Source: Stentor coeruleus (lineage: Eukaryota > Ciliophora > Heterotrichea > Heterotrichida > Stentoridae). Taken from it: a stretch of DNA of 51,521 nucleotides. The position numbers and the translations under genes are program-made. The stretch lies in NCBI GenBank assembly GCA_001970955.1, contig MPUH01000477.1, positions 1 to 51,521 of the forward strand. Direction: 5' to 3'. The notes under the pieces are model-generated. The model ran no database searches. It was not told where the DNA came from and was given only the letters and a program-made list of their open reading frames with translations. This document shows, piece by piece, positions 31,101 to 40,293 of the stretch (position 1 is its first letter; every line of letters begins with the position of its first letter).

Positions 31101-33337
31101 TATCAGAAGATATAGCTTTTAGAAAATTTATGTTGAAATTAGTTCTAAGTTCGAAATTTGAATTCAGCATCGTGATTGTTATTATTTTAAACATAATCAA
31201 ATTGATATGGGATACATACACATTATCATATTCAAATACCTCACCTTCAGCTATATCATCATCAATAATCGACTCAGTTTTCACAACAATTTTTGCTTTA
31301 GAGTTTATTATGAAAAGTATAGCCTTAGGTTTTTGTTGGGGTAAACAAACATATTTAGCTGATCATTGGAATAAACTAGATTTTATAATTCTTATATTAT
31401 CATTTGTTGATATAGCCCTTATGTCTGTAAATATCGCTGTAGTCAAAGTTCTAAGGGCTTTAAGAATATTTAGACCTTTGAGATTGATTAGATATAATAT
31501 TTCTATGAGAATTATATTATCATCTCTTTTTGAATCTATTATAGCAAGTTTAAATGTAGTAACTGTGATTTCAGTGATCTGGCTTATTTTTGCTATACTT
31601 GGAGTTGCGCTTTTTAATGGCAAATTTTATGTTTGTGAAAATCCAGAAATAAAATCACAAACAGAATGCGAATCTATGGATTACAAATGGTCATCACTTC
31701 CTTATAATTATGATAATATTTTTGAAGCCCTTTTAACACTTTTTGTTGTAGCATCTCAAGAAGGATGGCCAGATCATATGTTTATTGCAGTTGATGCTTA
31801 TAAGCCAGGCTATTCTCCAATTGAAAACTATAATCCTTTAGCAGCTTATTTTATTATAGCATACATGTTTATAGGAGATTTTTTTATGATTAACCTTTTT
31901 ACTGTTGTTGTATACTCAAAATTTGTTGAAGCTAAACAAGATGAAAGTTCTCTTATATCAATTCTTCTTACTAAAAGTCAACAAAACTGGCTTGAAATAC
32001 AAAAAAACATACTCAAACTTAGACCACAAAAACACAATTCAACCGAAAATTTATCTATGTTTAAAAAAATAACCAATCGCATTGTATCACATAAATTTTT
32101 TAAAATATTCATCATATGTGCAATAATTTTCAACACATTAAACATGGCAATTTATTATGAAGGAGCATCTATTGAATACACAATAACATTAGACATTTTA
32201 GGTTTGATTTGTACTTTTATTTTCATATTTGAAGCTTTGATAAAAATTTGTGCTTTAGGAATAAAAGGATATTTTACAAGTCATTGGAATAGTTTTGATT
32301 TTTTTGTAGTTATTTGTTCTATATTATTTTTTGCTTTACAACAAAGTGTGACAACTGATATTAAGGTTTTAAGATATACTCCACAATTGTTTAGAGTACT
32401 TAGGGTTATGAGAGTATCTAAAGTCCTTTCTTTATTTAATTCTATGAAATATATGAACGATTTACTTAATGTTATTTGGTTTTCAATGCCTGCTGCGCTT
32501 AATGTTTTGTGTTTGATGCTTATGATTTTTGTTATTTATGCTATTTTAGGAGTTTATATGTTTGCCCAAGTTAGAGGAAATGCACTGAATGATTTTTTTA
32601 ATTTTTCTAATTTTCATATGGCTATGATTACTTTGTGGAGAATATCAACTGGAGAAGATTATCCTGGGATCATGCGTGACTGTGTTGATTATTATGGAAA
32701 CAAAGGCCCAAGTGTTTATTTTACAACTTTCGTCACGATTACAACTTTTATTTTGACTGAGTTTTTTGTATCAGTAATTATAGAAAATTATCAAGAATTT
32801 ATTGAGAACCCAATAAGTCCTGTGAGGATTTTTAATACAGTTGTAAAAAAAATTAAAATGCTTTGGCATAAACACACAAAAAAGTTTAATGGGCAACGTA
32901 TTGATTGTAATAATGCGCATAAACTTATGGTTGATCTTGGGCCAGATTTAGGAATTGAGAAAAATTTTCCAAAGAATAAATTTAAAAGGCTTATTTATGC
33001 TATGAGAATAACAGTTGATGATGATGGGTATATTTATTATAATGATCTTTTATATGGGATTATGAGGAGGAAATACTCAAAAGGATGCTTTCAAAACACG
33101 GAAAATTTTATTAGAAAAATTTTAGCTAAAGAAGAAATTCAAGTGTATAAAGAGTTAAAAGTTTTGAGAGATGAACAAAAGTGTGTTGGGGATGTTCAGA
33201 ATTTCTGCACTTTTTATGAGAAAGATTATACTGATAGACTTATTGAGTTTTATTATTTGAGAATATGCTTTGAGGCGATAAAAAAACAAAAAAATATAAA
33301 AAGTGAAGTTCAAAGCATAGAAGGTCTTGATAATTAA
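28121..33337 (+). CDS. Four-domain voltage-gated Ca2+ channel alpha-1 subunit (Cav), copy A
   Basis: 1738 residues with four 6-TM repeats: I about 155-410, II about 680-915, III about 1005-1270, IV about 1325-1560. The selectivity-filter glutamates form an EEEE ring: TLEGW (E363), SSENW (E869), SQEGW (E1214) and TGEDY (E1512), which indicates Ca2+ selectivity. S4 segments have Arg/Lys every third residue: SLRVIRILRVMRILRG in I, ALRALRVLRIFRVLKVFR in II, VKVLRALRIFRPLRLIR in III, LFRVLRVMRVSK in IV. After S6-IV comes a Cav-type EF-hand-like segment (VDDDGYIYYNDLLYGIM, about 1632-1648). No clear IQ motif or beta-subunit AID motif is seen. In ciliates, Cav channels carry the Ca2+ action potential behind ciliary reversal and, in Stentor, probably contraction. 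Tandem paralogue downstream. TAA stop, no intron. Confidence 0.96.
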   Translation: MSQLSSATRSQYSSRIPESLYFSQRMTSAFEHKLISHEKKLSVDYLQNNSCSQLLPCENEGDYLYIEEELYAENNLIGLEKRKALTSNLKATSKTIRDSILKVSSELEGFIVPIRKHSFSKIDKKRDKYPLLPIRKALLRIVLSIEQLSRLIIENTLFDMFIIIVIVMNMIILSIDYGNSTIDNFNLFFLYTYTIECVLKIIGFGLIVDSKSYLRDWWNILDFTIVITSWIDVYGKSSINLTSLRVIRILRVMRILRGVSSVEGMRIIIKSLFMAFRPLTNSLIVLMIFASIFAIVGLQLWSGTFRNRCLNIDYGTFGDLCGSFTCPKEEKCAYSLSSPENGTMSFDSFFYAFLIVFQILTLEGWTQILVYTEICFNYLSLIYFFPLIITGSLLILNLTVAVVTSSFTSALKQSVESRNLSSKKTLTNIVDNHRRHKLKRKSIIPFNKLYSEVDNNETDLKAKFTIKNLMLSAYVPSTAQDTEVMKINLFSCSDSSRNQNYGTLAPTLAWRISKNYITEIYKSFSEAVVVNVKVHGMSSWEKFAINVKSKLESTSFIEFNLSAKLESETNGFYQEFENNYDAENNIKFLKEKYNEMTENEIFRFFSKKFGKKKAFSCLNISAKSLVDLICKDEKNKGVWSGFDINSNSTEKNNIFINKLNKMKICKNVAVINYNIVSMFCNQLINNKIFGYWMSLLVALNISVLASDHYGIDGKTQSALANINNVCTLIFFIELILKIVGLGITDFVRDFMNDLDFCIVILSIIEFFFEQSTGFNALRALRVLRIFRVLKVFRIFRYTSSLVLLLKVLGASLSNFAYLFMLLLLLLLIFTLLGIQIFGGTFNFPEGLPRNNFDSFQWAFVTMFQVLSSENWDTVLRLCMRSSVGHWSAIFVLFWIVIGNFIMLNLFLGILLGAFESNDEIDDNEMIKNSKEEIFRSAVSKKKKEEIAKEKALKHFIDEEEDDEIYSLSDLNMLDKSEKDNVKERVFEPLSFGILSEDIAFRKFMLKLVLSSKFEFSIVIVIILNIIKLIWDTYTLSYSNTSPSAISSSIIDSVFTTIFALEFIMKSIALGFCWGKQTYLADHWNKLDFIILILSFVDIALMSVNIAVVKVLRALRIFRPLRLIRYNISMRIILSSLFESIIASLNVVTVISVIWLIFAILGVALFNGKFYVCENPEIKSQTECESMDYKWSSLPYNYDNIFEALLTLFVVASQEGWPDHMFIAVDAYKPGYSPIENYNPLAAYFIIAYMFIGDFFMINLFTVVVYSKFVEAKQDESSLISILLTKSQQNWLEIQKNILKLRPQKHNSTENLSMFKKITNRIVSHKFFKIFIICAIIFNTLNMAIYYEGASIEYTITLDILGLICTFIFIFEALIKICALGIKGYFTSHWNSFDFFVVICSILFFALQQSVTTDIKVLRYTPQLFRVLRVMRVSKVLSLFNSMKYMNDLLNVIWFSMPAALNVLCLMLMIFVIYAILGVYMFAQVRGNALNDFFNFSNFHMAMITLWRISTGEDYPGIMRDCVDYYGNKGPSVYFTTFVTITTFILTEFFVSVIIENYQEFIENPISPVRIFNTVVKKIKMLWHKHTKKFNGQRIDCNNAHKLMVDLGPDLGIEKNFPKNKFKRLIYAMRITVDDDGYIYYNDLLYGIMRRKYSKGCFQNTENFIRKILAKEEIQVYKELKVLRDEQKCVGDVQNFCTFYEKDYTDRLIEFYYLRICFEAIKKQKNIKSEVQSIEGLDN

Positions 33338-33823
33338 TATAAAACTTTGTTATATTAATAGTTCAAAACATTTGGGAAATATTTTCAAGCAGGAAATAGT
33401 CTTTTCTTTAAATATATCCTTAGTAACTATAATTCATATACATTTTTAGAAGAAAAAAAAACTATTCAGAATATATTTTACAGCATAAAAAAATCTTCAT
33501 CAAATATATAAAACATATAAATCATCAACTATAATATGCATCTCCATCTAAATTTAATATAAGATTAAACCATCAAAAATTCTCTTAAACTATCTTGGTA
33601 TATTTTATTTCCCAACAACATAACTTTTCGTAAAAAAAGCCTAAAATAATATTTTATATCAAATATCCATAAATTTTTAAACCCAGTTTTATCACTTTTT
33701 CATCTATGCTTTTAATATAACTTTATTCATAATTTTTATTATACTTAATTAAAACTGTCTATCTTAATCATCTTTTATTTAGTTTTTTTTTTTATCTAAA
33801 ACTCTCATAATTATAGTAAATAT
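33338..33823. promoter_or_regulatory. Spacer between the tandem Cav genes
   Basis: 486 bp. It presumably holds the 3' end of copy A and the promoter of copy B, with the second half C-rich and G-poor. No resemblance to the region upstream of copy A was noticed, so the duplication either excluded the promoter or is old. Confidence 0.5.
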
Positions 33824-36800
33824 ATGTTTTTCTTAGGTCCAAATACAAAATCAATCCCAAGAAGATTTAATTCACAAAACATTAACACTCTAGAAGGCGC
33901 TGTTTCTCTAAACAGTGAAATAAAGAGCATTAAAAGTGAAATTTTGAAGCCAGAAAGCCAAAATGAAGCTGGAGATAAGTGTTGGACAATTGATAATAAA
34001 TTTAGTGGAAGTAACTCAGTATCTGATGAAGAAGGTAATGAAAAATCAATTGAGAATATAAGTGATGGAATGACAGGGCTACAAAAGCGTAAAAATATGC
34101 AATCTAAATTTATAATATCAAACCAGCAGATTCGAGAAGAAGTTATAAGGCAATCACAAGAATTAGAAAATTATATAGTTCCACAGGCTTATAACTTATA
34201 TTTAAATTTGAAGGACTATAAAGATACATATCCTTTTCTAGATAGTAGAAAAGCTGTTTTGAGAATTCATGTTGCTCTTAAAGAAATTGCTAGTTTGATA
34301 TTAAATACTTCAGCATTTGAAGTCTTTATTGTCATCGTCATAATAATGAATGCATGTGTTTTAGCTCTGGATGATCATAAGGGAGGCCAATCTCAAGCTG
34401 AAAGCTCTCTAAATTTATTTTTCTTATATACTTATACCATTGAATGCTTACTTAAAATTCTATCAAGTGGATTCATTTTATCAAGAAAAGCATATTTAAG
34501 AGATGGGTGGAATATTCTTGATTTTATTATAGTTATTTCATCGTGGATTGATATATACGGAGATTCTTCAGTCAATCTTACATCTTTAAGAGTGATACGT
34601 ATTTTTCGTATTCTGCGCGGAGTATCTTCAATAGAAGGGATGAGAATTTTGATACAGTCACTTTACATGGCACTTAAACCACTATCAAATAATTTTATTG
34701 TCCTTTGGGTTTTTATTTCTATGTTTGCTGTAGTAGGACTTCAGCTATGGAGTGGAGTTTTCCGTTATCAATGCTTAAATATAGACTATGGAACATATGG
34801 GGACTATTGTGGTTCATTTTCTTGCAAATTTAGGGAAGAATGTGCATATAGCCTAAATAATCCATCTTATGGAACTTTAAGTTTCGATAATTTTTTCTAT
34901 GCATTATTGACAGTTTTTCAAATTCTAACATTGGAGGGCTGGACAAGTATTCTTGTTTTAACTGAAACATGTTTTAGCTATTTCTCTATTATTTACTTTT
35001 TCCTTTTGATAATTTTTGGGTCTTTGCTGATTTTTAATCTAACTGTAGCAGTTATAACCTCATCATTTACTTCAGCATTATTTGAAAGCGTTGAAAAAAA
35101 GAAAAATAAAAAAAAGTTTAGTTTAGAAAAAGCTATAAGAAGCAATTATAACAACACTTGCAGAAACACATTTCAGCCTTATGATATAATTTACTCTGAA
35201 TCCTTAAATGATCCTACTGAATCAAACCGTGAATATTCATTAAAAAACCTAATGCTCTCAGCAATTGAAATACAGGCTGAAGTTGCTGAGACAGAAAATA
35301 TGAAAACAGTAGTTAGCCCTATGGTATATATAGAAACTACTAAAGAAGAACCAGAACCTTATTCTATGGCCCCAACACTTCAATGGAGAATATCTAAAAA
35401 ATATGCACACGAAATGACAAAATTGTTTGAATATGCGAAAGCTAAATCTGAATTAATAGGCGTTTTAAAAAATCATAAAAAACTTACCATAAACGAAAAA
35501 ATCATACTAACTTCCACTAGTGAGAAAAATATTCATGGTAGTAAATCAGCTATAAAAGAAGAAAACAATAATAAAGGGTTTTATAAGAATTTGCATTTAC
35601 ACGGAAAATTTGAAAAACTCAAAATAAAACTTATAAACAAATACGGACTAACGTTTATTGAACTTTTTCGATATTTAAGCATAATGACAAGTAAAAAAAA
35701 AAGTTTTTTCTCTTTAAACTTATGTGCAAAAGACACTATTCATAAACTATCCTCCAACATCACAAACTATGGCGAATGGTCAGGATCAGAAATTTCTTTA
35801 TTTTCTCAAAAAAATTTCTATAAAAACCCACTGAGTATTATGAAATTCAAAACCTATGGAAAACTGATTAATTTTATACTCCATATCAAACTTTTTTTCT
35901 ATAATATTGTAACTTCAAAAATATTTCAGTTTATAATGTCTTTGCTTGTTGTTATTAATATTATAGTTTTATGCTCAGATCATTATGGTATTTCTAATTC
36001 ATCTTATTTGATACTGTCAAATATAAATATTTATTGCACTTTGACGTTTTTTATAGAAATTCTTTTAAAAATCCTAGGACTTGGGCCAAGAAATTTTGTA
36101 AGAGATTATATGAATTTACTTGATGTATGTATTGTAACTTTAAGCATTGTTGAGTATTTTATTTCTCAATCATCAGGGTTTAATGCTTTGAGGATTTTGA
36201 GAATAATGAGGATTTTTAGGATTATGAAAGTATTTAGGATATTCAGATATACGAAATCTCTTGTGCTTTTGCTTAGAATTATCAGCACTTCAGTGTCGAA
36301 ATTTTTGTATTTGCTACTGCTTTTGGTTTTACTTTTGTTGATATTTTCATTGTTAGGGATGCAATTATTTGCGAATAAGTTTAATTTCTATGAAGGTTTG
36401 CCGAGGAATAATTTTGATACTTTTAATTGGGCTTTTATTACTATGTTTCAAGTATTATCAGGAGAAAATTGGGATACTGTGTTGAGGTTAAGTATGAGAT
36501 CTAGTGCTGGACATTGGAGTGGGTTATTTATTGTTATATGGATGATTATTGGAAATTTTATCGTACTTAATTTATTCTTAGCTATTTTACTTGGCGTTTT
36601 TGAAAGTAATGAAGATGAGGAAGATGAAATAATAAAAACATCTAAAAAAGAAATGTTTTTGACATTTCTTGCAAAAGACAGACTTGAGGAAAGAGTAAAA
36701 GAAAGAGTTTTAAATCATTTTATAGATGATGCTGAGGAAGAAATTTATAGTTTGAATGATTTAAAAATGTTCACACTTAAGTCACAAGTTAGTGATAATA

Positions 36801-39058
36801 ATATTGAACAATTAGCTTGCTGTTTTCTCAAATCTGAAAACACTATACGTAAATTCATGCAAAGAATAGTTCTAAACACAAACCTAGAGTTTGCAATCAC
36901 TTTTATTATAGTTTTAAATATAATAAAACTCATTTGGGATACTTATATTATATCAGAATCAAATAATTCCCCATCTATTATGGCTTCTACTATAATTGAT
37001 TCAATATTCACAGTAATATTTGGTCTAGAGTTTATAATGAAAACTATTGCTTTAGGATTTTGCTTTGGTAAAGGAACTTATCTCTCAGATCACTGGAATA
37101 AACTTGACTTTATTATATTTATTTTATCATTAATAGACCTTTTGCTCATGTCTGTTAATATATCAGTAGTTAAAGTTCTTAGAGCTTTGAGGATTTTTCG
37201 GCCATTACGACTTATTCGCTATAACACTTCAATGAAAATAATTATAGCATCTTTATTCGAATCACTTATAGCAAGTTTACACATTGTTATTTTAATATCA
37301 GTTATTTGGCTTGTTTTTGCTATTCTTGGTGTAGCTTTATTCAGCGGTAAGCTTTATTCATGTTCTAACTCATCATTAAAAACTATTGAAAAATGTATAT
37401 CATCAGGATTCTCATGGGAAACAGTTCCATATAATTATGATAATATCCTTGAAGCCCTTTTAACACTTTTTATAATAGCTTCACAAGAAGGATGGCCAGA
37501 TCATATGTTTAATGTAATAGATGCATTTATGCAAGGTAATTCCCCTATAACAAATTATAATCCAGCAGCTGGGTATTATGTTATCGCATATATGTTTATT
37601 GGAGATTTTTTCATGATAAATTTATTCACTGTTGTTGTTTACTCCAAATTTGTCCAAGCCAAACAACAGGAAAGTTCGATAACTTCAGTTCTTCTTTCAA
37701 AAAGCCAAATAAATTGGATTGAGATACAAAGACTGACTTTAAAATCAAAACCTCACAAAATCAAAACCCGTCAAAATTTATCTTTTACAAAAAAATACGC
37801 TGGATTGATTGCATCGAATAATTACTTTATACATTTTATCAATTTGGTTATAATCATTAACACCTTTAACCTAGCTTTATATTATGAAGGTGCAAGCCAG
37901 GATTATATTTTTGCTTTAGATATTATTAGTCAAATTTGCACATATTTATTTATACTTGAAGCTATTATAAAAATACTTGCATATGGGATTAAAGGATACT
38001 TTTCTAATAACTGGAATAAACTTGATTTCTCAATAGTAATTTGTTCAGTAGCTTTTTTAATTCTACAACAAACACTACAAACAAATATAAGTTTATTAAA
38101 ATATGCTCCTCAACTTATTAGAGTTGTTAGGGTTATGAGACTTTCTAAAATATTATCTTTGTTTAACTCTTTGAAATATATAAATGATATGATTAATGTT
38201 ATCTGGTTTTCAATGCCAGCTGCTATGAATGTTTTATGCCTTATGTTAATGATTTTTATGATATACTCTATATTAGGAGTTTATTTGTTTAATCAAGTTC
38301 GTGGAGATTCAATAAATGATTTTTTTAACTTTTCAAACTTCCATATGGCTATGATGATATTGTGGAGGATTTCAACTGGAGAAGACTACCCAAGTTTAAT
38401 AAATGATTGTATACTTTTTTATGGTAATAAAGCTCCAACTATTTATTTCACAAGTTTTGTTATGTTGACAACTTTTATTTTGACTGAATTTTTTGTGTCT
38501 GTGATTATTGAAAATTATCAAGAGTTTATTGAAAATCCAATAAGTGCAGTGAGGATTTTTAATACTGTTGTAAAAAACTATAAAAATGTTTGGCTTGAGT
38601 ATAGCAGGGAATATGAAGGTTATCGTATTCATAAATCAAAAGTTTATGATTTTCTTATTGATCTTGGTGAAGATTTAGGAATTAGTGAAAAGTTTCCTAT
38701 AGTTAAAATCAACAGGTTTATATATTCTATGAGGGTTTTTGTTGATAAAGACGGGTTTATTTATTATAATGATTTGCTTTATGGACTAATGAGAAGGAAA
38801 TATTCGAAAATTTGTCTTCAAAATACAGAATTGTTTGTGAAGAAACTTCTTATTAAAGAGGAAATAAACACGTATAAAAATTTGAAAAATGCTAGAAATT
38901 GTCAGGAAAAACAAGGAAGCACAAATTTTACTTTTGCTTTGAATGAAAGAAGCTATTCTGATTTACTTGTTGAGTTTTATTATATAAATTTAGCATTTGC
39001 CGGATTGAAAAAATACTTTAAAAGACGTAGATGGAGGAGAAATGGTACTAATAAATAA
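33824..39058 (+). CDS. Four-domain voltage-gated Ca2+ channel alpha-1 subunit (Cav), copy B
   Basis: 1744 residues, colinear with copy A throughout, including the conserved I-II linker motif WSG (GEWSGSEI here, GVWSGFDI in A). EEEE filter: TLEGW (E371), SGENW (E881), SQEGW (E1222), TGEDY (E1520). S4 of domains II and III matches A in charge count. S4 of domain I is SLRVIRIFRILRG, three residues and one Arg shorter than in A. S4 of domain IV starts LLKYAPQLIRVVRVMRLSK, lacking the first Lys of A. The C-terminal EF-hand-like segment is VDKDGFIYYNDLLYGLM. The N-terminal 100 residues and the middle of the I-II linker diverge most, suggesting different partners or regulation. The pair arose by tandem duplication and has since differentiated. 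TAA stop. Confidence 0.96.
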   Translation: MFFLGPNTKSIPRRFNSQNINTLEGAVSLNSEIKSIKSEILKPESQNEAGDKCWTIDNKFSGSNSVSDEEGNEKSIENISDGMTGLQKRKNMQSKFIISNQQIREEVIRQSQELENYIVPQAYNLYLNLKDYKDTYPFLDSRKAVLRIHVALKEIASLILNTSAFEVFIVIVIIMNACVLALDDHKGGQSQAESSLNLFFLYTYTIECLLKILSSGFILSRKAYLRDGWNILDFIIVISSWIDIYGDSSVNLTSLRVIRIFRILRGVSSIEGMRILIQSLYMALKPLSNNFIVLWVFISMFAVVGLQLWSGVFRYQCLNIDYGTYGDYCGSFSCKFREECAYSLNNPSYGTLSFDNFFYALLTVFQILTLEGWTSILVLTETCFSYFSIIYFFLLIIFGSLLIFNLTVAVITSSFTSALFESVEKKKNKKKFSLEKAIRSNYNNTCRNTFQPYDIIYSESLNDPTESNREYSLKNLMLSAIEIQAEVAETENMKTVVSPMVYIETTKEEPEPYSMAPTLQWRISKKYAHEMTKLFEYAKAKSELIGVLKNHKKLTINEKIILTSTSEKNIHGSKSAIKEENNNKGFYKNLHLHGKFEKLKIKLINKYGLTFIELFRYLSIMTSKKKSFFSLNLCAKDTIHKLSSNITNYGEWSGSEISLFSQKNFYKNPLSIMKFKTYGKLINFILHIKLFFYNIVTSKIFQFIMSLLVVINIIVLCSDHYGISNSSYLILSNINIYCTLTFFIEILLKILGLGPRNFVRDYMNLLDVCIVTLSIVEYFISQSSGFNALRILRIMRIFRIMKVFRIFRYTKSLVLLLRIISTSVSKFLYLLLLLVLLLLIFSLLGMQLFANKFNFYEGLPRNNFDTFNWAFITMFQVLSGENWDTVLRLSMRSSAGHWSGLFIVIWMIIGNFIVLNLFLAILLGVFESNEDEEDEIIKTSKKEMFLTFLAKDRLEERVKERVLNHFIDDAEEEIYSLNDLKMFTLKSQVSDNNIEQLACCFLKSENTIRKFMQRIVLNTNLEFAITFIIVLNIIKLIWDTYIISESNNSPSIMASTIIDSIFTVIFGLEFIMKTIALGFCFGKGTYLSDHWNKLDFIIFILSLIDLLLMSVNISVVKVLRALRIFRPLRLIRYNTSMKIIIASLFESLIASLHIVILISVIWLVFAILGVALFSGKLYSCSNSSLKTIEKCISSGFSWETVPYNYDNILEALLTLFIIASQEGWPDHMFNVIDAFMQGNSPITNYNPAAGYYVIAYMFIGDFFMINLFTVVVYSKFVQAKQQESSITSVLLSKSQINWIEIQRLTLKSKPHKIKTRQNLSFTKKYAGLIASNNYFIHFINLVIIINTFNLALYYEGASQDYIFALDIISQICTYLFILEAIIKILAYGIKGYFSNNWNKLDFSIVICSVAFLILQQTLQTNISLLKYAPQLIRVVRVMRLSKILSLFNSLKYINDMINVIWFSMPAAMNVLCLMLMIFMIYSILGVYLFNQVRGDSINDFFNFSNFHMAMMILWRISTGEDYPSLINDCILFYGNKAPTIYFTSFVMLTTFILTEFFVSVIIENYQEFIENPISAVRIFNTVVKNYKNVWLEYSREYEGYRIHKSKVYDFLIDLGEDLGISEKFPIVKINRFIYSMRVFVDKDGFIYYNDLLYGLMRRKYSKICLQNTELFVKKLLIKEEINTYKNLKNARNCQEKQGSTNFTFALNERSYSDLLVEFYYINLAFAGLKKYFKRRRWRRNGTNK

Positions 39059-39271
39059 ACTTAAATGTATTATTCAAAAAAAAATTGGAAGGTTTTATTA
39101 AGCAAGTTGTATTTTATTCATAATTATTATTTATTTCATTATTCATACTTTCTTTAATAGATTATTAAATATCATTTATTATTAGCCTAAGTTTGATTCA
39201 CTCACTAAATCTTGAAAAAGAATTAATTTCATTTTGTACGCAAATAAAATTAATTTAGTTACTTTATATAT

Positions 39272-39925
39272 ATGCTTATTAAAGAACAGGCTTACAAGAT
39301 GAAGTTTAGAGCCCTTCAAAAAAGTGCTATAGAAGGTCAGCATGATGGAGTAAACGAGCATACTTCAAATGAAATTTCCAGAACTGATTTGAACTATTCA
39401 AAAAACCTTATAGAAAACTTAATGTCAGATAATAGAAGTCTTCATGAGGATGTTGAAGACTTTCGAACAGCACTTGAATCAGTTGTTTCAAATTTTAAAG
39501 AAGTTAAAAGGGAACTTGAGAAAGAGCGCCTTAGAGGTATGAAAATTGAATTTTTAGAAGAACAACTAAAGCAGGAAAAGCTGAAATGCGAACAGCTTTC
39601 TGAGTCAAATTCAAAAATCAAAGAAAAATATTTGAATATGCTAGAAGTCCTTAGACAAGCTGCTTTTGAAATTTCAGAACAAGAAAAAGAAGATCAGATG
39701 AGTATTGACCATCTTATTCGTGAAAACAGACATTTACGCGAAATGCTTTCAATATCTAAGATAAATGAGCCAAGTATAAAAGAAATAGAGGATGCGTTAG
39801 CATCAGCAGAAAGCGAAATTTATGATAGTACAGTCAATGAGGAAAGTCTGATAGATGCTTATATTTCAAGTAAAAATCCTGTTCCCACAACAAGGACAAA
39901 AAAGTGTTTATTGTTTGGAAAATAG
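39272..39925 (+). CDS. SIKE/FGFR1OP2-like coiled-coil protein
   Basis: 217 residues. Two coiled-coil blocks resemble the SIKE/FGFR1OP2 family. The first is ENLMSDNRSLHEDVEDFRTA, then LESVVSNFKEV. The second is YLNMLEVLRQAAFEISEQEK, then LIRENRHLREML. The second matches the family's conserved 'M..VMRKA.EI.EQ......L..EN..LREIL' ending, as I remember it. In animals and fungi these proteins are adaptors in STRIPAK phosphatase/kinase complexes. The acidic C-terminal 50 residues end in a basic KKCLLFGK. No membrane segment. The start could be the ATG at 39272 or the in-frame one at 39299. TAG stop. The family call is by pattern and moderate, and an unrelated coiled coil is the alternative. Confidence 0.6.
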   Translation: MLIKEQAYKMKFRALQKSAIEGQHDGVNEHTSNEISRTDLNYSKNLIENLMSDNRSLHEDVEDFRTALESVVSNFKEVKRELEKERLRGMKIEFLEEQLKQEKLKCEQLSESNSKIKEKYLNMLEVLRQAAFEISEQEKEDQMSIDHLIRENRHLREMLSISKINEPSIKEIEDALASAESEIYDSTVNEESLIDAYISSKNPVPTTRTKKCLLFGK

Positions 39926-40293
39926 TAAAACTAGATTATTTATATATGATACCCTTACAATTTTGCAAAATAGTAAAAAACCTATTTTATAAAACCCAAA
40001 ATCATATTATTTCCCCTAATCATATACAGTAATTACAATAAAATAATTATTTCTAATAAACATAAACTAATAATCTCATTATATTTACACAAACCTACTT
40101 TTTTAATCCAATTTTTTTTTGCTGATCTTTTAAATCCCAACTTTTGTTTTACAATTTCGGTAAAATTCATCTAATAACATAAAATATAAATCATAAATTC
40201 CTATATATTAATAATAATTAATATATTTCATAACAGCATATCAAGGATATATTACTCATAATTATTATACAAAAATATTTAAATTATAATATA
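39926..40293. promoter_or_regulatory. Intergenic upstream of coiled-coil gene
   Basis: 368 bp of AT-rich DNA with C-rich, G-poor plus strand in 39990-40180. No discrete element identified. Confidence 0.45.
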
